Below, one piece after another: positions 1-5,983 of a stretch of 8,659 nt of DNA. The notes beneath the pieces are model-generated. The model saw nothing but the letters and a program-made list of their open reading frames with translations, had not been told where the DNA came from and did not search any database. The translations under genes and the position numbers were made by a program. Positions within the stretch are counted from its first letter, which is position 1; each line of letters begins with the position of its first letter. The DNA is from a bacterium (GTDB taxonomy: Bacteria; Patescibacteriota; Patescibacteriia; Patescibacteriales; JAGXOH01): NCBI GenBank assembly GCA_021106995.1, contig JAIOTG010000100.1:1-8659 (forward strand), written 5' to 3'.

Positions 1-2
1 AA

Positions 3-92
3 ATTCAATTTGGAACTTATCAGAGGATTTTATTTTTTGAACTTGATAGAAAAAGGATTAGAAAAGTACAAATTCAAATTTTAGGAGAATAA
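3..92 (+). CDS. C-terminal end of an unidentified protein (partial, 5' end outside window)
   Basis: The reading frame starting at base 3 is open from the window edge and ends at TAA 90-92. It gives 29 residues that include RILFFELDRKRIRKV, an alternating hydrophobic/basic pattern like the final beta strands of a globular protein. The frame starting at base 1 is also open (to TAG 82-84, reading KFNLELIRGFYFL...), so the choice of frame is not certain. I prefer frame 3 because it ends nearer the terminator hairpin that follows and reads more like a beta-strand C-terminus. No family can be assigned from so short a tail. The strong hairpin 13 nt downstream supports a gene ending here on the plus strand. 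Confidence 0.4.
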   Translation: MQFGTYQRILFFELDRKRIRKVQIQILGE

Positions 93-104
93 AATAAAAG
101 AATC

Positions 105-166
105 TTATAAATAAAAAACAATATTTTATAAAGAAATATTGTTTTTTATTTATAAATAATTTTTTT
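105..166 (+). terminator. Rho-independent terminator with 22-bp perfect stem
   Basis: Bases 105-126 and 134-155 are exact reverse complements (22 bp) around a 7-nt loop (TATAAAG). A run of seven T follows at 160-166. The stem is almost all A/T, with one G:C pair. It contains A6 in the left arm and T6 in the right arm, so it could also act on the other strand. It follows the partial gene at the left edge and precedes the promoter of the next gene. Confidence 0.7.
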
Positions 167-175
167 ATAAAATTA

Positions 176-230
176 TTTTAATATGCTATAATAATATTAA
201 GTTTTTTAATATGCTATTAATAATATAAAT
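176..230 (+). repeat. Imperfect tandem direct repeat upstream of the prenyl-synthase-like gene
   Basis: TTTTAATATGCTAT occurs at 176-189 and again at 204-217. Each copy is followed by a similar AATAATAT-rich tail, so two copies of about 25 nt lie 28 nt apart. The first copy holds an extended -10 promoter element. The second lies at the predicted transcription start and runs up to the start codon. It could be a tandem promoter, a regulator-binding repeat, or a simple duplication in AT-rich DNA. Confidence 0.6.
184..192 (+). promoter_or_regulatory. Extended -10 promoter (TGCTATAAT)
   Basis: TG at 184-185, one base, then a perfect TATAAT at 187-192 forms an extended -10 element. The -35 region is poor (TTTATA at 164-169, 17-nt spacer), as is usual for extended -10 promoters. 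The predicted start near 199 would leave a leader of roughly 30 nt before ATG 231. No Shine-Dalgarno is visible in that leader. Confidence 0.55.
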
Positions 231-1097
231 ATGAAAAAAAATATTAAACTATATAAACAAAATATCAAACGAAATATTAATGACATAGAAGAGGTTTTAG
301 ATAATTTAAAGATTAATGATAAAATTTCTATTTCTATTTATGAAAAAATGTTAACTCAATCTGTAAACCAGGTTACAGATAAGTGGGAGAGTGGAAAAAA
401 ATATTGTCGTACACATTTTATTCAAGAAGCTTTCGGCAAAAAATATCCGGAAAAGTTATCAGAAATATCTCTTTTGATTGATTCTATGGTTAATATATTA
501 GATGATTTTTTCGATGAAAATCTTAATAAAGAAACAAGGGGGCAGATGTTAATTGAGTATTTAAGAATTTTCTCTTTATTTAATTATTCCTTTCTTAATA
601 AAAAAATACAATTATCCTTAGGAAAGTATTTTAACCAATTAATAACTTTAGCTTTAGCTGAAGATTTGTATCAAAATAGAATATTAAAAAATAGTAATTT
701 TGAAGATATTATAAACGATTCGGTAGAGTTGCTTCTGTGTAGAGGGATGGATATAGATATATTTATAGAGATAGCCTTAATGGATTGTAAAAATAGGGAT
801 ACAGGAGAAAAAATAAAAAAAATAGCCAGAGTTTTTAGGGCTATTAATATTTTTAAAAAAGATATTAAGGATATAAATCATGATAAGAAAAATAATATAA
901 ATACAGTAACAATAACCATATTAGATAAAAAAATTGATTTTTCTAAATATTCAAACGATCTTATTAAAAGTTTAATAAGTAATATAGATTTTGAAAAAGA
1001 AGATACTAAAGATCAAAATTACGGTTTTATTTTTAATAATTTTACGAAGATGATAAATGCGGAAAAAAGAGAAATATTTAGAATACGTAATTATTAG
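231..1097 (+). CDS. Putative divergent trans-prenyl diphosphate synthase-like protein
   Basis: This 288-aa soluble, mostly helical, Lys/Asn/Ile-rich protein matches nothing I recognise outright. Several landmarks appear in the order found in all-trans polyprenyl diphosphate synthases. SGKKYCR at 54-60 resembles the GGKRLRP substrate-binding loop. DDFFD at 91-95 fits the first Asp-rich motif DDxxD, at the end of a hydrophobic helix. TRG at 102-104 fits the RRG that follows that motif. A second acidic region, FKKDIKDINHD at 208-218, leads into NNINT at 221-225 and resembles FQxxDDxLD...GKNT. Family members condense IPP with an allylic diphosphate; whether this one does is inference. The second motif is degenerate (the DDxxD spacing is lost), so it may be inactive or use another substrate. 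Length is slightly below the usual 300-350 aa. There is no Shine-Dalgarno; ATG 231 follows an extended -10 promoter. The kinase gene begins 108 nt downstream. Confidence 0.45.
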   Translation: MKKNIKLYKQNIKRNINDIEEVLDNLKINDKISISIYEKMLTQSVNQVTDKWESGKKYCRTHFIQEAFGKKYPEKLSEISLLIDSMVNILDDFFDENLNKETRGQMLIEYLRIFSLFNYSFLNKKIQLSLGKYFNQLITLALAEDLYQNRILKNSNFEDIINDSVELLLCRGMDIDIFIEIALMDCKNRDTGEKIKKIARVFRAINIFKKDIKDINHDKKNNINTVTITILDKKIDFSKYSNDLIKSLISNIDFEKEDTKDQNYGFIFNNFTKMINAEKREIFRIRNY

Positions 1098-1205
1098 AAA
1101 TAAAAATTATTAGGATTATTTTAAGGTCGGTTTTTACGTAGAAATTATATATTATTATCTTTTAATCTACCTGTGTTTATAAAATTAACCTTTGGAACTT
1201 AAAAT

Positions 1206-2813
1206 ATGTGGTTGTATACATTGAATAAAATTATAGTTTTTTTAATAAACATAACAGGTGTTTGGCTTATTTATTTAATGACCAAAAAAGGACCTAATAA
1301 AAAGATAGCCGAACTTTTTACTTTAATGACCCTTTTAATGTTTACGTGGGTTGATTTTGCCTATTTGGCTCGTGTTTTGGCGAATGAACTTGGTTTGTGG
1401 ATGATAAAAGGAGCCTGGAGTATTACCCCCCTCTTTTTTATTACTATATATTTCTTTGTTGATATTTTTTTTAAAGAAAAAGAAAGATATTCAGGACTTA
1501 AATTGTTTCTCGTAATACTCGGTATTTTAAATATGCCCATTGTTTTGTTTTCCCCTTTTATTATAAAAAATATTTGGCTTAATAATCAGGGGGTTCTTGA
1601 AATAATTTATGGCGGTTGGGAGTGGGTTTTTTTTGGTGAAGTTTTTGTTTTGACAATTTTAAACTTTTTTATGCTTTTTAAGAAAAGGAACACTGTTAGT
1701 AGTGATCAAAGAAAAAAAGTAGATTATTTAATTATGGGTTTTAGTTTCTTTTTTATAATGAATTCCATATTTAATATTTCTTTTCCAGTATTTTTTAATA
1801 TTTTTAATTTATATGTTTTTGGAGATTATTCCACTATTATACTTTTGAGTTTTATAGTTTACGCTGTTATAAAAAATGAGCTTTTTGGTATTAAAACTTT
1901 ATTGTCTCAATCTCTTATAATAATTATTTCTATTTTACTTTTATCTAATATTTTTATTTCAGGAAGTTTATCAGAATATATTTGGAATGGAGTGCTTTTC
2001 GTTTCTTTTGGTTTGTTTGGTCTTTATTTTATTAAGAGTATGAGGGCTAGGATGGAGTCTAGAAAAAAAATTGAATCTTACTCCCGCCGTCTCAAAGGCG
2101 CTAACAATCAGCTAAAAAAATTGGATAAACAAAAAACAGAATTTATGTCTTTTGCTGCCCACCAACTTCGCAGTCCGCTTACCTCTGTAAGAGGGTTTGC
2201 CTCCCTTATTCAAGAAGGTGCTTTCGGCAAAACTCCTAAGAAAATAAAAGGAGCAGCTGAGAAGATATATGAAGCTAGTGGGGCTATGTCAGATTCGGTT
2301 GATGATTACCTAAACATATCCAGAATTGAACAAGGTAGAATGGAATATAATTTAAAAGAATTAGATCTCTATGAATTAGCCAAGGGGGTAGTAGAAGAGC
2401 AACAGCCCACAGCTAATGAAAAGAAATTAAAACTAACTATAATTTCAGATAAATACAAAAAATATCCAACTAAAGTAGATCATAGTAAAGTCAGGCAGGT
2501 GATAAACAATTTTGTAGACAACGCTGTTAAATACACACCCAAAGGAAAGGTGGAGGTAAGAGTTTCTAGAAAAAAAGGAAGAGTATTAATTGCTATTAAA
2601 GATTCTGGAATCGGAATGAAAAAAGAAACTATAAAAAAACTTTTTCGAAGATACAGTCGGGCTGAAGATACTCAGGGAATATCAGGAACCGGTTTAGGTC
2701 TTTACATTGCTCACAAGATGATAGAAGCCCAGAAAGGACAGGTTTGGGCAGAATCAAAAGGAGAAAACAAAGGTTCCACGTTCTTTATTCAACTACCTTT
2801 ACTTAAAAAATAA
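1206..2813 (+). CDS. Membrane-bound sensor histidine kinase with multi-pass N-terminal sensor
   Basis: This 535-aa protein autophosphorylates on histidine and should pass the phosphate to a response regulator. Residues 1-276 hold about nine hydrophobic segments (near 5-25, 36-57, 68-89, 98-120, 139-158, 174-200, 207-225, 233-252, 258-276). This resembles the 7TM-type histidine-kinase sensor region plus two further helices. A short coiled linker (280-312) leads to the HisKA domain, with phospho-acceptor H319 in the H-box AHQLRSPL. The ATPase domain follows: N-box NNFVDNAVKYT (434-444), G1 DSGIG (466-470), F-box LFRRYSR (479-485) and G2 GTGLGL (494-499). All catalytic motifs are intact and there is no receiver domain. 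No response regulator is adjacent, so it is an orphan within this window. The Shine-Dalgarno is weak (GGAA near 1194). It ends in a terminator shared with the convergent gene. The signal sensed is unknown. Confidence 0.95.
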   Translation: MWLYTLNKIIVFLINITGVWLIYLMTKKGPNKKIAELFTLMTLLMFTWVDFAYLARVLANELGLWMIKGAWSITPLFFITIYFFVDIFFKEKERYSGLKLFLVILGILNMPIVLFSPFIIKNIWLNNQGVLEIIYGGWEWVFFGEVFVLTILNFFMLFKKRNTVSSDQRKKVDYLIMGFSFFFIMNSIFNISFPVFFNIFNLYVFGDYSTIILLSFIVYAVIKNELFGIKTLLSQSLIIIISILLLSNIFISGSLSEYIWNGVLFVSFGLFGLYFIKSMRARMESRKKIESYSRRLKGANNQLKKLDKQKTEFMSFAAHQLRSPLTSVRGFASLIQEGAFGKTPKKIKGAAEKIYEASGAMSDSVDDYLNISRIEQGRMEYNLKELDLYELAKGVVEEQQPTANEKKLKLTIISDKYKKYPTKVDHSKVRQVINNFVDNAVKYTPKGKVEVRVSRKKGRVLIAIKDSGIGMKKETIKKLFRRYSRAEDTQGISGTGLGLYIAHKMIEAQKGQVWAESKGENKGSTFFIQLPLLKK

Positions 2814-2814
2814 A

Positions 2815-2850
2815 AAAGGGCGGATATTTTATTATCTCGCCCCTTTGTTT
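2815..2850. terminator. Bidirectional terminator between convergent genes
   Basis: AAAGGGCG at 2815-2822 pairs with CGCCC-TTT at 2838-2846 (one bulged C). Inside it, GATA at 2823-2826 pairs with TATC at 2833-2836 across a small T-rich loop. The tail TTTGTTTTATT serves the plus strand, and the run of A just before the stem serves the minus strand. It begins inside the histidine kinase stop region and abuts the stop codon of the hydrolase-like gene at 2850-2852. Confidence 0.7.
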
Positions 2851-3461
2851 TATTCTTCAATTACCCTCTTTATTTTTAAAGCGTAATTTTTGTGATTATG
2901 GATTATTGAAAAATGACCGGAAGCTATTCCTGTTATTCTGTTAAGCCTATCTCTTAGGCCAGTAATGATATTAAACATGAAGTCGTCGTCACTTGAATAA
3001 AATTTAATTAATTTTATTTTTTCCTTCTTTGTTTTTTCAACTTGTTTTTCTAGTTGAAATTTTTTTATTTTATAGATTTTAATAATCGATCCAATTGGAT
3101 TTTTTAGAAAATCAATAATTACCTCTTTTAGTATTTGTTTTGTTTTTTTCTTATCAAAGCTGTAAAAATATTTTAGTTCTTTAAAAAAAGCAAAACAATG
3201 AGAGAAGAAGTTTCGGTGAATTGTGCCGGCTGGTGCTATTAAAATTATTCTTTCAACATTTTTTAAATTTTTAAAAGCAAATTTAAAAAGCGGAATGACA
3301 CCAGCAGAGTAGCTAATTAATATCAACTTTTCATTTTTTTCGATTACGATTTTATCTTTACCATATATTTTGGTGAGGTGGAAGTTTTTTAATTCATTGA
3401 TAAAATCTCGCATAAGCAAGAACATTTTGGGCCATCCCGGAAAAAAAATTATTTTTTTCAA
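2850..3461 (-). CDS. Small alpha/beta-hydrolase-like protein
   Basis: This 203-aa protein has the outline of an alpha/beta-hydrolase fold. A first strand and oxyanion-type loop (IIFFPGW, 4-10) is followed by a nucleophile elbow, LISYSAG (48-54), with candidate nucleophile S52. A strand follows (VERIILIAPAG, 69-79), then a Lys-rich helical lid (about 84-150). The late acid strand is FYSSDDDF (154-161, candidate D158-D160), and the candidate catalytic His is H183 in SGHF. The elbow SYSAG departs from canonical GxSxG (Ser replaces the first Gly). The protein is shorter than the usual 250-280 aa. Start: TTG at 3461-3459, with an in-frame TAA two codons upstream. The next in-frame ATG (M13) would remove the FPGW loop. 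An AAAGGGG ribosome site sits upstream. The substrate is unknown. It may be an esterase or acyl-hydrolase, or a non-catalytic relative. Confidence 0.65.
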   Translation of the reverse strand: MKKIIFFPGWPKMFLLMRDFINELKNFHLTKIYGKDKIVIEKNEKLILISYSAGVIPLFKFAFKNLKNVERIILIAPAGTIHRNFFSHCFAFFKELKYFYSFDKKKTKQILKEVIIDFLKNPIGSIIKIYKIKKFQLEKQVEKTKKEKIKLIKFYSSDDDFMFNIITGLRDRLNRITGIASGHFSIIHNHKNYALKIKRVIEE

Positions 3462-3471
3462 TTTTTATATT

Positions 3472-3478
3472 CCCCTTT
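3472..3478 (-). promoter_or_regulatory. Ribosome binding site fixing a TTG start
   Basis: On the minus strand, AAAGGGG ends 10 nt before TTG 3461-3459. With the in-frame stop TAA just upstream of TTG, this supports TTG rather than an ATG as the start of the hydrolase-like gene. Confidence 0.5.
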
Positions 3479-3515
3479 CAAATTTTTAAAGTTCTTTTGA
3501 TTAAGTTAATTGTCT

Positions 3516-3544
3516 AATTTAATATTTTTAAGATATTTTGTCAA
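3516..3544 (-). promoter_or_regulatory. Predicted promoter of the hydrolase-like gene
   Basis: On the minus strand there is a perfect TTGACA (3544 to 3539), a 17-nt spacer, then TAAATT (3521 to 3516; 4 of 6 matches to TATAAT). The predicted leader is about 50 nt. The region is very AT-rich, so chance -10-like matches are common; the -35 match is the stronger part. Confidence 0.4.
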
Positions 3545-3556
3545 GTTATTATTTAT

Positions 3557-3592
3557 TTGATTAAAGTTTTTGTTTGTTTTATTATTTATAAT
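3557..3592 (+). promoter_or_regulatory. Predicted promoter of the cysteine synthase gene
   Basis: TTGATT at 3557-3562 lies 17 nt before TATTAT at 3580-3585, and a perfect TATAAT overlaps just downstream at 3587-3592. Either -10 places the transcript start at about 3592-3600, close before ATG 3612. It also lies downstream of the possible TTG start at 3570, which argues against the longer protein. Confidence 0.4.
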
Positions 3593-3611
3593 ATTAATTA
3601 ATAAAAAAAAT

Positions 3612-4505
3612 ATGATTTATAATAATATCCTTAAAACTATTGGAAATACCCCTTTGGTCAAAATTAATAAAATTAATCAAAATAAGGGAGTTAACATTTT
3701 TGCGAAAATAGAAGGGGTTAATCCAGGTGGGAGCATAAAAGACAGAATAGCTCTTAGGATGATTTTACAGGCAGAAGAAGATGGTTCTTTAACTAAAGAT
3801 AAAACAATAATTGAACCCACTTCTGGAAACACCGGAATCGCCCTTGCCATGATTGGTTCTGTAAAAGGCTATAAAGTTGAGATAGTTATGAGTAGTGCTG
3901 TTTCTAAGGAGAGAGTAAAAATGATAAAGGCTTTTGGAGCCAGTGTTATTTTAACTGACAAGGAATCCGGAACAGATGGAGCTATTAGAAAGGCTAAAGA
4001 ATTGGCAGGTGAGTATCCAAATAAGTATTTTATGCCCAATCAGTTTTCCAATGAATATAATAAATTAGCGCATTACAAAACTACAGCTGAAGAAATGTGG
4101 ATTCAAACAGAGGGCCAGATTGATTATTTTGTTTCTGCTCTAGGCACTTCTGGAACTATAATGGGGGTAAGTAAATATTTAAAAGAGAAAAATTCTAATA
4201 TAAAAATAGTAAGCGCTCATCCGATTAAAGGGCACTATATTCAAGGGCTTAAAAATATGGAGGAAGCAATTATTCCCGCAATTTATAACCCTAATCAGAT
4301 TGATGAGACTATAATGATAGAGAGCGAAGAAGCTTTTCAAATGACTCGTGATATTGTAAAAAAAGAGGGTATTTTTGTGGGAATGAGTAGTGGCGCGGCT
4401 ATGTGTGCGGCCATGAATATAGCTAAGAAAATAAAAACAGGAAATATAGTGGTAATTTTTCCAGACAGAGGAGAGAAATATTTGTCGACCAATTTGTTTG
4501 AATAA
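3612..4505 (+). CDS. cysK: PLP-dependent cysteine synthase (CysK/CysM family)
   Basis: This 297-aa enzyme should form L-cysteine from sulfide and an activated serine (O-acetylserine or O-phosphoserine) in the cytosol. The motifs are complete. NPGGSIKDR (37-45) contains K43, the Schiff-base lysine. PTSGNTG (69-75) is the substrate carboxylate loop. GTSGT (178-182) is the PLP phosphate loop, and SSGAA (259-263) and PDRGEKYLST (284-293) complete the cofactor site. Length is typical. The loop after the phosphate site (HPIKGHYIQGL, 203-213) is short, and GTSGT replaces the usual CysK GTGGT; both recall CysM-type enzymes, so the sulfur or serine donor is uncertain. Start: ATG 3612. The frame extends up to TTG 3570, but that adds a hydrophobic stretch absent from the family and lies at or before the predicted transcript start. 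There is no clear Shine-Dalgarno. It converges on tyrS with a 5-nt gap and no terminator between them. Confidence 0.93.
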   Translation: MIYNNILKTIGNTPLVKINKINQNKGVNIFAKIEGVNPGGSIKDRIALRMILQAEEDGSLTKDKTIIEPTSGNTGIALAMIGSVKGYKVEIVMSSAVSKERVKMIKAFGASVILTDKESGTDGAIRKAKELAGEYPNKYFMPNQFSNEYNKLAHYKTTAEEMWIQTEGQIDYFVSALGTSGTIMGVSKYLKEKNSNIKIVSAHPIKGHYIQGLKNMEEAIIPAIYNPNQIDETIMIESEEAFQMTRDIVKKEGIFVGMSSGAAMCAAMNIAKKIKTGNIVVIFPDRGEKYLSTNLFE

Positions 4506-4510
4506 AAAAT

Positions 4511-5716
4511 TTAAGAGATTATTTTAAACCATTTTTTCTTCCCAACTTTTAATAAAAAACCTTTTTTTGATATTTTTATTTCTTCTTCAAAATTATTTTT
4601 AGTTTCTTCGTCTATTTTTATAGAGTTTTGTTCTATTAAACGTTTAATTTGAGAATTACTTACTTCGCCCTTAAGGCATTTTTTTAAAAGATTAAACAAA
4701 TTTATATTTTTTTCTTTTATTTTGATTTCAGGAACGTTGTCAGCGACTTCTTTTTTTTGAACAAGTTTTACAAAACGTTCCTCGGCTTCATTTGCTTCTT
4801 TTTCTCTATGAAATATTTTTGTAATTTCCCAGGCAGTTTTCATTTTAGCATCACGGGGATTGTTCATTGTTGTAATTTTTTTAATTTCATCAAGAGGAAG
4901 ACGAGTATCACTGATTAATAAAACTTCAATCATTTCGTCTGGTTGAGACATAATCGCTCCATACATATCAAAAGCAGAATTATCTAAGAATATTCCAGTA
5001 CCTTTGCTTTTAGACATAAGCTCTCCACTTTTTGGGTTGGCCACCAAATTTGTGGTTACTACTATTTTATTTTTATTTCTATATTTTCTTTGTAATGTTC
5101 TTCCCATCAAAGCATTAAATATCTGGTCTGATCCGCAAAGTTCTACATCAACGTCCATGGCCACGCTGTCATAGCCTTGCATTAAGGGATACATAAATTC
5201 ATGTAAATAGATTGGCTTCTCTTCTTTTATCCTTTTCTCAAACATGTCTCGCTCGAGCATTCTTTGGACAGTTATATTTGAGGCTAAGTTCACTACATCT
5301 TTCATGGAAAGTTTAGCTAGCCAGTCGTTGTTGTAGACTATTTTGGGAGGATTTTTTTTATCTTCAAAATCTAGTAAAGGTTTAATCTGTTTTACCCAGT
5401 CTTTAACATTATTTTTTACCTCCTCAGCACTCAGTTGTTTTCTCGCACTTTCTTTGTCAGTAGGATCTCCGATTTGTGCTGTAAAATCACCAAACAGAAC
5501 AATGACCTCGTGACCTAATTGACGAAAATCTTCTAAAAGTAGGTAGTTTTGTGCGTGACCCAGGTGTAGGGAGGTTGAAGTTGGATCGGCCCCGATATAG
5601 ATTCGGAGTTTTTCAGATAAAAGCTTTTTTTTAAATTCACTTTTTCCAGGTATTATTTCTTTTATTACCCCTCTTTTTAAAATTTCATCTATTTTTTTTT
5701 CTTTTTCCAAATTCAT
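4511..5716 (-). CDS. tyrS: Tyrosyl-tRNA synthetase
   Basis: This 401-aa class I synthetase charges tRNA-Tyr with tyrosine. Y40 and D44 in YIGADPT lie just before the HIGH motif HLGH (51-54). The tyrosine-specific pocket Y176-x3-Q180-x2-D183 is followed by CGSDQ (194-198) with Q198. The KMSKS loop is MSKSK (234-238). Residues 337-401 form a C-terminal S4-like RNA-binding domain, ending in a Lys-rich tail. All the catalytic landmarks I know are present and the length is close to the bacterial norm (about 400-425). The start ATG 5716-5714 has no obvious Shine-Dalgarno but follows a good minus-strand promoter with a leader of about 30 nt. That leader is too short for a T-box. The gene is divergent from thrS, so two synthetase genes share one control region. 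Confidence 0.97.
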   Translation of the reverse strand: MNLEKEKKIDEILKRGVIKEIIPGKSEFKKKLLSEKLRIYIGADPTSTSLHLGHAQNYLLLEDFRQLGHEVIVLFGDFTAQIGDPTDKESARKQLSAEEVKNNVKDWVKQIKPLLDFEDKKNPPKIVYNNDWLAKLSMKDVVNLASNITVQRMLERDMFEKRIKEEKPIYLHEFMYPLMQGYDSVAMDVDVELCGSDQIFNALMGRTLQRKYRNKNKIVVTTNLVANPKSGELMSKSKGTGIFLDNSAFDMYGAIMSQPDEMIEVLLISDTRLPLDEIKKITTMNNPRDAKMKTAWEITKIFHREKEANEAEERFVKLVQKKEVADNVPEIKIKEKNINLFNLLKKCLKGEVSNSQIKRLIEQNSIKIDEETKNNFEEEIKISKKGFLLKVGKKKWFKIIS

Positions 5717-5750
5717 ATTTATTTTTTAAAAATTATAATAATTATCTTAA

Positions 5751-5779
5751 ATAATAGCTTAGTGTATTAGTTTTTTCAA
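5751..5779 (-). promoter_or_regulatory. Predicted tyrS promoter
   Basis: On the minus strand, TTGAAA (5779 to 5774) and TATTAT (5756 to 5751) are separated by exactly 17 nt, giving 5 of 6 matches at each box. The predicted start near 5744 leaves a leader of about 28 nt before ATG 5716. Confidence 0.55.
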
Positions 5780-5791
5780 GGTTTTAATGAT

Positions 5792-5820
5792 TATATCAAA
5801 AACATTTTTTGTTTGATATA
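5792..5820. repeat. Inverted repeat between tyrS and thrS promoters (TATATCAAA / TTTGATATA)
   Basis: TATATCAAA at 5792-5800 and TTTGATATA at 5812-5820 are exact reverse complements separated by 11 nt. It lies upstream of both divergent promoters, and no T-tract follows on either strand, so an operator is more likely than a terminator. The binding protein is unknown. Confidence 0.55.
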
Positions 5821-5831
5821 GCTATAAAAGA

Positions 5832-5855
5832 CAATTTTTACTTCGATAAAAATTG
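5832..5855. repeat. Inverted repeat overlapping the thrS -35 box (CAATTTTTA / TAAAAATTG)
   Basis: CAATTTTTA at 5832-5840 and TAAAAATTG at 5847-5855 are perfect 9-bp arms around the 6-nt loop CTTCGA. The right arm shares its last three bases (TTG) with the -35 hexamer TTGACA at 5853-5858. A protein bound here would be expected to interfere with the thrS promoter. Confidence 0.55.
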
Positions 5856-5880
5856 ACAAATAATAAAAAAAAAGTAGTAT
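5853..5880 (+). promoter_or_regulatory. Predicted thrS promoter
   Basis: A perfect TTGACA at 5853-5858 is followed, after a 16-nt spacer, by TAGTAT at 5875-5880, which keeps the key T1, A2 and T6 positions. The predicted transcript start is near 5887, giving a leader of about 97 nt. That is too short for a T-box, and no conserved T-box sequence is seen. Confidence 0.5.
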
Positions 5881-5972
5881 TAAAAATAAGATGAGATTTG
5901 TTCTTTTAAATATGCTTAAAATACTGGAATAAGTGTTAGAAAAATACAATTTTTTTAAATTCGACAATAAAT

Positions 5973-5980
5973 GGAGGTGA
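5973..5980 (+). promoter_or_regulatory. Strong Shine-Dalgarno of thrS
   Basis: GGAGGTGA ends 3 nt before ATG 5984. It is a full-strength anti-SD match and fixes the thrS start. Most other genes in the window have weak or no Shine-Dalgarno sequence. Confidence 0.85.
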
Positions 5981-5983
5981 AAA

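Noticed and set aside
9..18. TTTGGAACTT shared with 1191-1200
   Set aside because: A single 10-nt match with unrelated flanks; likely chance.
1098..1205. Separate promoter for the histidine kinase
   Set aside because: Several AT-rich -10-like hexamers exist (for example TATTAT 1153-1158 and TATAAA 1178-1183), but none has a matching -35 at normal spacing.
3570..3611. Longer cysteine synthase beginning at TTG 3570
   Set aside because: It adds a hydrophobic stretch not found in the family and overlaps the predicted promoter. ATG 3612 begins at the usual place before TIGNTPL.
5717..5983. T-box riboswitch controlling tyrS or thrS
   Set aside because: The predicted leaders are about 28 and 97 nt, and no T-box consensus or specifier-stem architecture is visible.
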